A stretch of 64,000 nucleotides of DNA from Hydractinia symbiolongicarpus (GCF_029227915.1 NC_079884.1:12832001-12896000); one strand, 5' to 3'. Shown: positions 25,139 to 34,479, counted from the stretch's first letter. The notes: generated by a model not told the origin, from the letters alone. Numbers and translations: made by a program.

Positions 25139-25908
25139 ATGGAAGGGAAATGTGGGTGCTCCAAATGTAAACACTTCTTATCCTTGGACAGTTTCATGAT
25201 CAAGCGTAGCGTTCAACTGACAAAAATGTGCATCAAATGCCTGGAGACGGCCAAGGAGTCACAGGAGCGCACAAGGTGCCCCCATCAAAAAAATAGGGTA
25301 TATTGCAAGGATTGTGGGGGAAGTCAAATCTGCCACCTTCAAGGGTGAGGGCCGAATGTAAGGAATGTAAGGGTAGTGTGATTTGTAAACATGAAAGACA
25401 GAAGGCTTATTGTAAAGACTGTAGGGGAAGTCAGTATTGTCACCATCAAAGGCAGAAATCCCAATGTAAAGAGTGCAAAGGCAGCAAGATTTGTAAACAT
25501 GAAAGTATGAGATCTCTCTGTAAGGACTGCGGGGGTGGAAGTGTCTGCCACCATAAAAAAAGAAGATCCTCCTGTCAAATTTGCGATTCTGCCAGACATA
25601 TGGCCGATGTTGTACGCAGCCAAGCCTACCATGCTCTGAAGAAAAACAAGGAGTTCAGTTCCCAGGAGTATCTCGGTTGCAATATCGCTAAACTGCGGTC
25701 CCATATTGAAGCCCAGTTTGTTGAGGGTATGACCTGAAAAAATCATGGTAAGGGGTGGCACATTGATTAAAAAAATTCACTCAAGTACCGAGAAAATGGT
25801 GAGGCCCCATCGCTTGATGAGGTAGCGAAAAGATTGCACTACACCAATACGCAACCTATGTGGGCGAGTGATAACATGTCAAAAGGCAACCGATATGCCT
25901 CGGAATAG
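25139..25908 (+). pseudogene. Zinc-ribbon repeat HNH endonuclease, copy 1, broken
   Basis: The product begins with a CSKC...CIKC zinc-binding module. It continues with about five Cys/His repeats of the form CKDCxGSxxCxH (25270-25560), then a linker with AQFVEGM. The HNH-like end has WHID at 25756-25767 and NTQPMWASDNMSKGNR near 25840-25890. Similar Cys-repeat nucleases are known from large DNA viruses. A frameshift lies near 25340 and in-frame stops at 25735-25737 and 25768-25770. The second stop falls exactly where the next catalytic His of an HIDH motif is expected. An inverted copy lies at 28085-28680. Confidence 0.7.
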
Positions 25909-25922
25909 TCAACAAACAATAA

Positions 25923-26368
25923 ATGATCGATCCCAAAACTAAGAGCTGCTCCAAATGCAAGCTCTCCCTATCCTTAGAAAATTTCAGGCTCAGGGGGAAT
26001 AATCGAACGAAAAGTTGCATAGACTGCCTGGCAAAGCAAAGGAGAGGCGGGGTGTCAAAAATAAAGTCATCGAGGACGTTGACTACGAGTTAAGCCCCCT
26101 TGGTATTGATATGGAAAATAGAGGGGTTCAGCAGGATGAGAATTACCTGCTTTTGTATACCTTGTTGACATACGACATCATACCCGGCTATATTGAGCTC
26201 ATCGGAGAGAGCCATAAGGCAAGGCTTGTTAAAAGGTACCGCAATGCATTGCAGTGTCTGCAGGGAAAATTAACATATACCCAACTATCACCCGAATACC
26301 AGGCTCGAAATACCAAGCTATGCCCAGTTTCTCGAGGGTCCTTGGTAAAAAATCATGGGGGTGTATAG
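25923..26368 (+). pseudogene. CSKC-module protein related to the HNH gene, frameshifted
   Basis: ATG 25923 opens a product with SCSKCKLSLSLENF and SCIDCL, the same N-terminal module as the two HNH copies. A frameshift near 26035 leads into a soluble region with YTLLTYDIIPGYIELIG. The end region (about 26310-26350) vaguely matches the pre-HNH linker, but I see no Cys repeats and no HNH core. It may be a diverged paralogue or a partner. Function unknown. Confidence 0.5.
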
Positions 26369-26436
26369 ATTTGCGAGGCATGTGCTGCCACATACCCTAA
26401 AAATTCACGACAGGAAGTGGTCGAACTATTGAATAA

Positions 26437-27036
26437 ATGGACACTATTAAAGAGGCGCATACGGCAATTTTCACAGGGCCCACAAGTTGCGGTAAGACAC
26501 AACGTGTTCTAGACCTCCTCGAGCAGGAATATAAAAAACACTACCATAACATAGTCAGTTTTTGTTCAATAATACGGTGGAACAGTACCTACCTAGAAAG
26601 GTCACTTTGGAGGGATAGCTATGTATTCCTGATAGACCCTGGAAATGAGTTGTTTGAATGGATCCAAAAATTGTCCTCATTATTGGCAGGAGAGGACACA
26701 AAGTTTGTAGTCGACGACTGTATTGCTAACGAGGACCTCGACAAGCGTCGGCAATTCCTACTTGAGCTTGCCATCAGTGGCAGGCATCGCAAACACAGCC
26801 TGTGGCTATTAACGCAGTCGTATACGGCTTTGCCCAAGAATCTGAGGAGGCAGACGAAAGCCCTGTTTTTATGGTACCCGCATGAGCGCTCAGATATGAA
26901 AATGATAGACGAGGAAACCAATTTGATTCCTGACTGCAGCGAGATCAAAACCGAGCTGAAGAGGTCCAAACATGCGTGCTTGTACGTGAGATTCGAACAT
27001 CCTAGGACTTTTAAGGTTCTCGAATGGCCAAAGTGA
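26437..27036 (+). CDS. Genome-packaging ATPase (FtsK/HerA, A32-like) of Polinton 1, intact
   Basis: This 199-codon ORF is one of the few intact long genes of the element. It has a Walker A motif (GPTSCGKT, residues about 14-21) and a Walker B motif (KFVVDDC, about 89-95). It also has the downstream block LELAISGRHR and LWLLTQSY typical of Polinton and virophage packaging ATPases. The family pumps DNA into capsids. The start at 26437 precedes the P-loop by the usual short strand. A truncated relative with nearly the same C-terminal half occurs in Polinton 2 (41288-41600). Confidence 0.88.
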   Translation: MDTIKEAHTAIFTGPTSCGKTQRVLDLLEQEYKKHYHNIVSFCSIIRWNSTYLERSLWRDSYVFLIDPGNELFEWIQKLSSLLAGEDTKFVVDDCIANEDLDKRRQFLLELAISGRHRKHSLWLLTQSYTALPKNLRRQTKALFLWYPHERSDMKMIDEETNLIPDCSEIKTELKRSKHACLYVRFEHPRTFKVLEWPK

Positions 27037-27069
27037 AAATCCTCTGGCTTACGTTGATATATTAGAAAG

Positions 27070-27669
27070 ATGTCAACTCAAGTTATGTTCAACGCAGGAG
27101 CCATTGAGACACTATCCAATAATCAGGATGAACCAATGTTTGAAAGGGCAGATCTTAGACGATTTCTGGGTATAGAAAAAGTTAAAGCATGACAATACCT
27201 TTGGCATTCCTATCCACCAGGTCCGAAATACTAGGGTCCGGATCGGGGGTCCCCCCATGGGCCCTCGATGTAAGATGTAATTAAGTAATTAAGGAGCAGC
27301 GTCAAGCCCTGAAGGATAGGGATGGGGCCCTTGCCTTACTCAATGGTGAAATTGAGGACAGGGATAGCCAGCTCGTGATGTTGGGGAATGAAATTGAAGA
27401 GCTACGGCAACGTGCCGTGCCCCACCTCGAAGATCCTGGAAAGGATAACAGCGTGGTCATTATCCGGAAGAATAACGGCGATCCATTCCAATACCTTGCC
27501 ATTTGCGGTCAACAGGGGTATGTGGCCCAAAAAATACGAAATAAGCTCGTCGACTACCCCAAGGGTGAGATTGTGGTACTGGCAGAGACTCCAAATGCCA
27601 TCGTCCATTACAATTAGAATCCGGGAACGGGGATGTATTGAAGTCAACCGGAAGAGGGTCAGACGTTGA
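27070..27669 (+). pseudogene. BRO-like/DUF3627-like DNA-binding protein, internally deleted
   Basis: The start MSTQVMFNAGAIE and a segment MFERADLRRFLGIE resemble the BRO/MSV199-type N-terminal domain of large DNA viruses. Most of that domain is missing or shifted between 27190 and 27290. A coiled coil (27296-27420) follows, then a C-terminal domain with NGDPFQYLAICGQQGYV and TPNAIVHYN, which resembles the DUF3627-type tail. A stop at 27616-27618 and a one-base shift separate the last block (RIRERGCIEVNRKRVRR). Such proteins are thought to regulate viral or host transcription. Confidence 0.6.
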
Positions 27670-27743
27670 GCGTCTATTGGAACTCGCGGGATAGGTGGTC
27701 TCCAAACACGATTTTTACTGCCAGAGGGTAGTGAAAATTGTAT

Positions 27744-27802
27744 TCAAAAGTGGTGGGTTCCCAACCTCTCCCCTTGGTAAAGCCCGGGAACTATTACCAC
27801 TC
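27744..27802 (-). terminator. Imperfect hairpin between convergent genes
   Basis: AGTGGT...TTCCC at 27751-27765 pairs with GGGAAC...ACCACT at 27786-27802 around an internal bulge. It overlaps the stop codon of the minus-strand gene and lies downstream of the plus-strand BRO-like gene. It is weaker than the other hairpins in the element. Confidence 0.35.
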
Positions 27803-28083
27803 TTTAACATGTTCTGGAGGCACTTTGACATCTCCAGCGATCAACATCAGCTCCTCAGAGACGAGGCTCTTTTCAGGACCGTTTTTCAGATAGTACAAAA
27901 CACGGCTACCTGCTATTATACGGTATAACCTGTAAGTATTTTTGCTCCAAAAGGCGTCGCTTGCGCGTCTTTTCGAGTCACCGTGTTCTTCCCCGGGTTA
28001 CAAATATAAACCATCCTCGGGTAGGGGTTTCTCTTCAGGATATTCCTCGCTTTTTGCGAGTGGGACATCTTCGATTTTGATCA
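27794..28083 (-). pseudogene. Conserved Polinton protein ending PPEHVKEW, copy in element 1
   Basis: On the minus strand, IKIEDVPL, PEEKPLPEDGLYL and PGEEHGDSKRRA are followed by SEELML and a C-terminus VPPEHVKEW directly before the stop. The same blocks in the same order occur at 40602-40920 in Polinton 2. One in-frame stop (about 28010) interrupts the early part. The product would be about 100 residues, soluble and charged. I do not know its function. Conservation between two elements with different polymerases argues for a real gene. Confidence 0.65.
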
Positions 28084-28084
28084 T

Positions 28085-28680
28085 TTTCCCGATATTAAAT
28101 CGGTACCTTGAGATCGATATGCCACTCTCCATGGTTATCCCATGTCATCCCCTCAACAAACTGGACGTCGATTTGAGCTCGCACCCGATATACTCCCTAG
28201 AACTGAGCTCCTTGTTTTCCTTCAGGGCATCGCGGGCTCGATCGCTTACAACATGGGCCAGATGCCCGGCAGGATCGTAAATTTGACAGGTGGATCTCTG
28301 CTTTCCATGAGGACAAATGTGACTCCCCTTGCAATCTTTGCAAAAAGCCCTCACTCTTTGATGGGGACAAATCTGACTGCCCTTGCACTCTTTCCAACAT
28401 GTCCTCTTCCTTTTATGGTCGCAGATGCTTCCATCCCCAGTCCTTACATTAAGATCTTCGCCTACCATGCTCTCTGCATCTACCACCCCCCCCCCCCCTC
28501 CCCCACAGTCCTTACAGTAGGATCTTCGTCTTTCATGGGGCACTTTGTACGTTCACGTGACGCTTTGTTAGCATTCAAGCATTTGATGCACATTTTTTCT
28601 AGTTGACCGTTACGCTTGATCCCGAAACTGTCCAAGGATAAAAAGTGTTTACATTTTGAACACTAACACTTTCCCTCCAT
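28085..28680 (-). pseudogene. Zinc-ribbon repeat HNH endonuclease, inverted copy 2, truncated
   Basis: Start at 28680 on the minus strand. The leader and N-terminal module are nearly the same as in copy 1, with a stop (TAG) inside the first Cys pair. Four Cys/His repeats follow, interrupted by a poly-G expansion (poly-C on the + strand, 28484-28504) and a frameshift. The end reads AQIDVQFVEGMTWDNHG and WHID followed by Leu, where the second catalytic His is expected. The rest of the HNH domain is missing and the sequence runs directly into the PPEHVKEW gene. It is an inverted duplicate of 25090-25740. Confidence 0.65.
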
Positions 28681-28684
28681 TTTG

Positions 28685-28716
28685 ACTCGTTTTTGCCCTT
28701 AGGGACAAACACGAGT
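28685..28716 (-). terminator. Hairpin just after the capsid gene stop
   Basis: ACTCGTTTTTGCCC pairs with GGGACAAACACGAGT. It starts about ten bases after the capsid gene stop (28729-28727 on the minus strand) and ends four bases before the HNH ATG. The same structure precedes HNH copy 1. Confidence 0.55.
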
Positions 28717-28726
28717 TTTTGGTCAT

Positions 28727-29973
28727 TTAGTACTCCACGGAGTGATAACGCCCATCTAAGATGTTCAAGTATGCGTCTTGTAGCAGGTACACATAAAACC
28801 TGAAATCTCCTGTTCCATCAGCCTTTTTAGTCATATGGAGAGTGATGCCATCACTTAGACGTTGTAGAGGTCTTCCACTACCGTGCAACGCATTATCGTT
28901 GGATGCTCTAAAATCGAGGAACAACGCGTACCGTTCATTGAAGAAATGGCCAATGGTCACGCTGGAGTCATGGCTACTGAAAATGTTCACGATCTGTTTG
29001 AGGTGGTCCTTGGGAAGCTGGAATGGCTATACAGTTTTCGCGAGAGTGTCGATTTGGAGGTTGTATGAGGTATCAGCCTTTTTCATAGTCACCACCTTAC
29101 TTCTGAGGATCCGTTCGTATGGCAGGGCCAATCTTGCATACCTTGACATCATAACGCTCGCGAGACCTTTATGGGTGATCTTGTCAAATTCAAGCTTGAT
29201 GTTGCTAATCTTATAGGCTGCATCAGCTGCATCAGCTGCCTTGGCTGCCGTGCTCCCCGAGGCTGCTGTCCCGGCACCCTTAATCACGTCGCCGTAAGAC
29301 GCGAAATGTAATGCAAATTAGAGGCGGTCATAGAGTCCTGCCGGATGAAAGGGTAGGTCTCCGGTGAGTTCAAACATTTTGCCAAAGGGGATGCAAAAGG
29401 TGTTCCCATAGGCTGCAACAATGGCCTTTTCTTCATCGGTCCCCACTTGGCCACTAGCATTTACCTGGAGGGCCCTTTTCTTTCTTTCTTTTCTTTTCAA
29501 TTTATTTAAAGTCGATTATTCACATATTTACAATAGTTTCCAAAAAAAAAAGTAATTAAGAAAACTAATCTAAATCGACTAAAATGCCCTGATGGTCTCG
29601 TGGTTCGGATTGATGCCTTACAAAATAAGGCTGTTGTCCCTATTGAAGTTTGGTAGCTACAGGTCCCTATAGACTGCGAGGATGTTATAATCCGATATGT
29701 TTTGGACCTCTTTGCCAGGGTAACACGTAGATTTTTCACCAAGCTTTTGCATATGTTCGACACGATCGTACGCGTCGTATTTGTTCCCGTTAGCGTCAGG
29801 TCGAATAGGAGCTTGAGACTACCCGGAAATATGACATCAATTTGAGGCATATTGGGTATGTCAACGTTCAGGTTCTTGTTCTGATTAATGGTTGATGGGG
29901 TATACGAGATCTGGACCCGTTGACGGCGTCCTTTCATACCTAGTAGCTGCTTGTTCTCTACATAAGGGTCCAT
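28727..29973 (-). pseudogene. Major capsid protein (double jelly-roll type) of Polinton 1, broken
   Basis: The N-terminus (start 29973) and the blocks NIPNMPQIDVIFPG, FDLTLTGTN and NISDYNILAVYRDL (about 29640-29900) look like Polinton capsid proteins. So do GNTFCIPFGKMFELTG (about 29360-29410), KISNIKLEFDKI and the C-terminal LLQDAYLNILDGRYH. The family forms the icosahedral shell. Breaks include indels near 29715, stops near 29650, an AT-rich low-complexity patch at 29490-29580, a frame change around 29300, and one in-frame stop at 29024-29026. The last 560 bases are otherwise one frame. The roughly 415-codon remnant is shorter than many Polinton capsid proteins, so deletions are likely. Confidence 0.72.
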
Positions 29974-30017
29974 ATATATTCAATTTTTATTTATACAGAG
30001 GAAAATGTTGTAAATAA
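29974..30017. promoter_or_regulatory. 44-bp divergent promoter between capsid and coiled-coil genes
   Basis: The capsid gene starts leftward at 29973 and the next gene starts rightward at 30018. The AT-rich gap contains ATATATATTC and TTTATTTATACAG, candidate TATA elements for either direction. Its compactness is typical of viral genomes. Confidence 0.5.
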
Positions 30018-31252
30018 ATGGCTGATAATCCAGTATTTACACCTGAGGAGGATATTGGTAGGCACGATGAGGGTGATTAGGAAGATACACAGCAATCGAC
30101 GCAACTCCCCGGAACATCCGGGACCTCAACGCCAGGACAACAACAACAACAGGGAGGTTCACGTGATAGAATGACGAAATCTGTACTACAAAAAGAGGTA
30201 AGTAATTTCTATATGCATATTCATAATAATTGGAATCTGGGACCTCTGGATGAAACCCGGGTAGATATAAACGTGACCAATGGTAACTTCGAGTTTCAGG
30301 GGGAACAACTTTTTTTCAAAAATATAGGGTTTAGCAAGGAGAATGGGACCGGGTTCCTGGCGCTAAGTACATTGAAAAATAATGGCCTTACAGCTCAAAA
30401 TTTTCGGGATATGGGATTTACCGACTATCGTTCCACGCCCAACAAGATGGAAGTGGTCCGGAAACTCGCGATGGAGGTTGATGCTATTGTTAATGAGGAG
30501 GATCCGGGTGAGGTCATTCAAATGAAAACTCTGGATAATATCAAGAGGGTTATACATAATGCGGGAACCATTACTGATGAAACTTCATTTCAAAATTCAC
30601 CAAACGTGAATTAAATGGACTTAACCTTGAATTACAAACCTATCAGGTGAACATTAACAGCACGGAACATAAGATTCTCATCATAAAATTCTGAAGACAG
30701 TCTGAAACGAATCAAGAATCAGCAAGATGTCGACGGTGAGATTCACGAAAACGCATTAACGCAGGAAAGCATTAAAAGGATGAACGATAAAAGGGATGTT
30801 TTAGAGGAGAAGGTGAAAGAACTTAATCGTGATATTTACAGCCAGTTGAGACGCTATTGAAAATTTCTGAGGATGACACGGCCTTGCTTGAAAAGCTTAA
30901 GATTCTCTTCTAGGAGCAGGGTTTGACGATAGCTAGCATAGCCTCCTCTATCGGTCTACTAGTTTCCACCATTGTACTTGCCGTTACAGGAGGTTCTGCC
31001 GCGGCAGGTGCTGCGGGGGGACGTGCTGCGGTTGGTGGTGAAAAAGGTTTTGTGAAGAAGCAGCTTGAAAGATTGGGTAGATTTCTCAAATATCTAGCAG
31101 GCAAGGCGGGTGCTGCATTACCCGGTATTATTGGTACGGTAGTCTCATTCCTTCTAAGGGTAGTGTCAATTATCGTGGAATACACGGATAAGCATCTGTA
31201 CATGGCAATTGCGGCAGCCTCTGGTTTTTTTGTACTCTATATCAGGAAATAG
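30018..31252 (+). pseudogene. Coiled-coil protein with C-terminal membrane segments, broken
   Basis: From ATG 30018 the product has an acidic, Gln-rich N-terminus with an in-frame TAG at 30078-30080. An open domain follows (30171-30614), then a heptad-rich coiled coil continuing in another frame (30600-30870). The C-terminus (30925-31252) is hydrophobic and Gly/Ala-rich, with IASSIGLLVSTIVLAVTGG, a basic helix KKQLERLGRFLKYLAGKAG and a final membrane stretch. I recognise this C-terminal type from other cnidarian Polintons but know no function. A virion membrane or entry role is only a guess. Confidence 0.6.
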
Positions 31253-31344
31253 ACATATTTTTTAACCCAGATGTAAGCGATTATTAGGCCTACACCTATC
31301 GTGATTAACGTGGCCTTGGTATCCTCATGCCGGTTTTGTTGGGG

Positions 31345-32320
31345 TTATTCTGGTATATGAGGCGATGTAGCATGTTTTGGAGGTGTAAGCGGCATGGTAT
31401 GTTTTGTAGTATGCCTGGGGTGGGGGGGGGGGAGTAGTTTGATATCTGCCACATGTCTGATGGCATGCTTAGGAGGTGGTTTGATAGCCCTCTGTGTATG
31501 CCTCACAATAGGCCTATTATTCAGGTAAAGTTGGATGCCAATAATTGCATTGGCGGGTGCGATCAAATATTGTTGTTGTACCCCATAATCTTGCCTATGC
31601 TTAAGTTCATATCGGAGGGAAACATATATACGCCATGCATTACAGCGAAATTTACAGGAGTTCAGGCATATTGTAATACCTTCTGAAACTCGGTGATTTC
31701 ATGGCTAACATTCTCCTGATGCTGGACAATGGCTTCACATTTTTGCAATAGGATTTGCCTTGCTGTGTAGTTGTCTGCACCGGACCCGACCAAGGATGCC
31801 TTGACCCTGCTTGCGATCCTAACAATAAGAACACGTAAACCCTGATAATCTCGCTTAGTTTGGTCGGACCTTTATAGGTCAAACTCTGACTTGTTGGCAT
31901 GATAAATTTTGCCCAGTCCCCAACAACCTGCGGCCACCATCTACCATTCGTCAATGACGACATGACGGCCTTGAATTTGAACAGACTATTAGGATCTGCA
32001 CCATACTCGCGGCATACCTGTGCATACCCGGAGGTTGAGTGGGAATTTTTATACTGAGAAAACCCATCATCATAGGACATGGGTACTTTCATTCTGGCAA
32101 GAATACATGTGGTAATATACGTGGTTGATTATATAAGAGGTACGGAACCCATCATGTGCTTGGCACATATGCCCGGGGCCGTTGTTGCGCAGTGTGTGGC
32201 GAAATTGACCTGGATATTCCAGTAGTCCAAGGCCTGTCCTTTCCAACCCAGTTGAACGGGGTCATCAAGGTATGTTGTTGAAACCTTGATAGCATACTTG
32301 GTAAACTCCGGGAATACCAC
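31345..32320 (-). pseudogene. Minor-capsid-like (penton) protein of Polinton 1, broken
   Basis: Read leftward, the remnant starts near 32320 with a frame containing DPVQLGWKGQALDYWNIQV. It continues at 32092-31800 with YKNSHSTSGYAQVCREYGA and FIMPTSQSLTYKG. It ends in a Pro/His-rich tail (31345-31566). No ATG is present at 32320 (the codon is GTG), and at least three frame breaks occur. Its place in the element and its general look fit the second structural protein of Polintons, but I cannot confirm a jelly-roll fold from sequence alone. The Pro/His tail is unusual. Confidence 0.5.
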
Positions 32321-32423
32321 GGAGATATGGGAGAAATATAGAAATATATATAGAAATATGGGAGTCTGTACTCACATACAGGTGTTACTTTTATACTTTG
32401 CCGATGGATTATATTTGTATATA

Positions 32424-32456
32424 TTCATCCCTTTCTTCTTAGAAGAAAGGGATGAA
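32424..32456. promoter_or_regulatory. Perfect 16-bp inverted repeat overlapping a start codon
   Basis: TTCATCCCTTTCTTCT at 32424-32439 pairs perfectly with its complement at 32441-32456 around one base. The ATG of the next gene (32452-32454) lies inside the right arm. In RNA this would bury the start codon in a strong stem. In DNA it could be a dimeric operator. Confidence 0.6.
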
Positions 32457-32832
32457 ACAACTGTACATTACACATATCGATAAACCTACTATATTCGAGG
32501 ATTACCTTGGGCAAGACACTCGTATAGCACTGAAATCCATCAGCATTCGACCTGGATGGTTGAATTTGTATGGCAATACAGAGTTTACTATACGTAAGGT
32601 GGGGCCTGACCAGAAGGTGACCCGAATCGAGATCCTTAACGGTTTATACAGAATCGAGGATATTGCGACTATTGTGAACAGTCAGGGAGAAGATAAGATC
32701 AAACTTTTCGTACTCAAAAATGGCTACTGTAGGCTACGTGTCAGTGATGGGTACTCGGTGGTGATGAATAGACAATTACAAGAGCTGTTAGGGCTGCCCT
32801 ACGACCCTACCAAAATAATATATGAAGGGTGA
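32452..32832 (+). CDS. Conserved small Polinton protein of unknown function, intact
   Basis: This 126-codon ORF starts inside the inverted repeat at 32424-32456. It encodes a soluble protein with RIEILNGLYRIEDI in the middle and RQLQELLGLPYDPTKII near the end. It is one of the few uninterrupted genes of the element, and its stop overlaps the next ORF's start at 32822. I recognise it as a typical Polinton accessory protein but know no function. Confidence 0.6.
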   Translation: MKQLYITHIDKPTIFEDYLGQDTRIALKSISIRPGWLNLYGNTEFTIRKVGPDQKVTRIEILNGLYRIEDIATIVNSQGEDKIKLFVLKNGYCRLRVSDGYSVVMNRQLQELLGLPYDPTKIIYEG

Positions 32833-33091
32833 CTACGATGCTCTATACAGAACTGATATTTACCATAGGTTAAGACTCCCCAGCTGGATGAGGAAGATTG
32901 GCTATTGGATGGAAAAAAAACCAAAATTCTGGCATTGCTTCCGGCCAAAGAGTTAAATGCATGGGGAGATATGCTGACCTGGAGTTTTAACACTCCTGTT
33001 TACCTTTCACTTAAGGGTTCAACCGATCGTCTACCATCATGAAAAGAGCGTTACGTTCTTTGGCCTCACGATGCATATTCTCATAGAATAA
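32822..33091 (+). pseudogene. Short unknown Polinton gene, frameshifted
   Basis: ATG 32822 overlaps the previous gene's end. The first 44 codons include a Trp-rich segment (LPSWMRKIGYWM) before a stop. A second frame over the same bases and beyond reads LDEEDWLLDGKKTKILALL, and a third ends at TAA 33089-33091. The true frame probably switches at small indels near 32880 and 33000. I do not recognise it. Confidence 0.35.
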
Positions 33092-33701
33092 ATGAATGAT
33101 GTATCTAAGCTGTATCCAAATTTACCGAGTGCACCTGCGCAAGGCTCCGAAGGACAGGTCTTCAGACTCAAAAAGATCGAGGAAATAGAACAATTCCGAG
33201 ATGAAATAAAGGAGCGGAATAGGCTTGCAAAAAAAATTTAAGATGCATAACACGTGGGTACGATTCTGTGACCACAGACTGCTTGGCGTGGGTGTGATTA
33301 CGTCGGGCTAGGGATTGGAGCTATGGCCTCGAGCTTGGGGGGTCCCCTTGGCCTGTGCCATGGGAGGACTCGTGATTGTCGCCGGAATAGGGCAAGCCGG
33401 TCTCCGGAACGCCTCTAAACAGTTACGTGTTAAATCCAAAAAACATGAGGGTATAAGGCTGCTTGCAGAAGCGAAATTAAACTCTATCGATGATCTTATT
33501 TTAAAGGCAATGGAGAATGGTATAATCAGCGACTTCGAGTATAGTCTGATTATCCAGGAAAAGGAGAGGTATATGCTGCTAAAGAAACAGATGCGGCAGC
33601 GCTTTAATAGGATAGTAAATAGTATTAACGAACAAGAGCGTGCCCAGCTAGTTGCCAGAGGTAGAGAGGAAGGGAGACAAGATGTTTTAAAAACACTTTA
33701 A
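33092..33701 (+). pseudogene. Conserved Polinton membrane-associated protein, frameshifted
   Basis: The N-terminal block LYPNLPSAPAQGSEGQVF, the charged block EIKERNRLAKK, and a hydrophobic middle segment (CAMGGLVIVAGIGQAG) are followed by a long charged helix (33480-33701) ending KTL. A frameshift in the A-run near 33235 and a stop near 33310 separate the halves. The same layout occurs in other cnidarian Polinton proteins I recall, with no known activity. Confidence 0.55.
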
Positions 33702-33754
33702 TTTGTGCACTATGCGAGCAGTACCTAGAGTCTTCACCTGAGTATAAGCCTTAA

Positions 33755-33791
33755 ATATATTTCATAGGCCTATAAGGCCTATAAAATATAT
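33755..33791. terminator. 16-bp hairpin between convergent genes
   Basis: ATATATTTCATAGGCC pairs with GGCCTATAAAATATAT with a single mismatch and a five-base loop. The plus-strand gene stops at 33701 and the minus-strand gene stops at 33796, four bases beyond the stem. Confidence 0.6.
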
Positions 33792-33795
33792 GGGT

Positions 33796-34035
33796 TTAAT
33801 CCTCGCCTAACAACCATTCCTTTTTAAAGTCTTTGTACCTACATTCCGTGATGTGCACCGGGGGGTAGAAGTTTTTGCCTTGTACATAGACCGATGAAAT
33901 AGCCAGGATGGCACTGACCTGGCAGGGCTCATCGTAAGGTATCGGCATACCATAAAATTTGGTCGTGATCGCGTCCTTGTAATATTTAAGTTTAGCGTTC
34001 ACATAGCGGTCCTTTTTCACGGGCTCTGTCGTCTG
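33796..34035 (-). pseudogene. Small unknown Polinton protein
   Basis: The minus-strand frame reads VKKDRYVNAKLKYYKDAI, then ITTKFYGMPIPYDEPCQ, and ends KEWLLGED at 33796. The ATG-like start is uncertain: the open frame extends upstream to a stop near 34060 and no ATG is present, so the 5' end may be damaged. Composition is soluble and basic at the front. I have no function for it. Confidence 0.5.
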
Positions 34036-34101
34036 TAGCCATGAAGGTCATGACTGTCGCACTTCCAAATACACTGAATTTTGATTGACATTTAATGCAC
34101 G

Positions 34102-34126
34102 TATCTTACAACATGGTTGTAAGATA
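34102..34126 (-). terminator. Perfect 11-bp hairpin after a stop codon
   Basis: TATCTTACAAC and GTTGTAAGATA pair perfectly around ATG. On the minus strand it begins eight bases after the stop of the zinc-finger gene and precedes the next gene. It fits the pattern of the other hairpins in the element. Confidence 0.6.
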
Positions 34127-34134
34127 ATAGTGGT

Positions 34135-34479
34135 TCAAACCAACCCTAAAAATTCCTCTTGTGTCAAATCACCCCCGAATCTTTTGAGGTGTCTCCAATC
34201 CGGATCAGGCCTTCCTTTATAGCACCTTTTCAACAACCACACCGACATTTCGTACAAACTATCATACAACTTTCGCTCTTCCACGTAAGCCAAGCAGCAC
34301 GCATCTCCACAAAAGTTGCCTTCGTGCACGTACTCGCCACCATCGATCATATGGGCAGCCATGTTTTCCATCACATGAAAAAAGCCGGATTTCGTCGTAC
34401 TCACCTGTGGAGGGTTGTATCTCATGGGGCACCTGACTTTGTCGCATAGTTCTACGGAGCACCAGTAACACAGTACCAT
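34135..34479 (-). CDS. Small zinc-finger protein (VLTF/MYM-like), intact
   Basis: This 114-codon ORF starts at ATG 34479. AATATATATAAA immediately before the ATG is a likely promoter. It has CYWC near the N-terminus, CPMRY, and an FCGDACC cluster (residues about 57-63), then a helix and the end RHLKRFGGDLTQEEFLG. The paired Cys clusters and the FGGxLTxEEF end resemble FCS/MYM-type fingers in viral late transcription factors (VLTF2/3). That assignment is from memory and tentative. It sits next to the right terminal repeat, the usual place of the integrase in related elements. Confidence 0.55.
   Translation of the reverse strand: MVLCYWCSVELCDKVRCPMRYNPPQVSTTKSGFFHVMENMAAHMIDGGEYVHEGNFCGDACCLAYVEERKLYDSLYEMSVWLLKRCYKGRPDPDWRHLKRFGGDLTQEEFLGLV

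Noticed and set aside
25339-25761. 140-codon minus-strand ORF opposite HNH copy 1
   Set aside because: It is the antisense shadow of the Cys/His repeat frame.
28484-28504. Poly-C run as a regulatory signal
   Set aside because: Similar runs occur at about 35241 and 49816. Slippage or homopolymer sequencing artefact is more likely.
20136-34479. Frameshifts in Polinton genes as sequencing errors
   Set aside because: The 48 host exons read without one frameshift in the same assembly, and many breaks are substitutions to stop codons.
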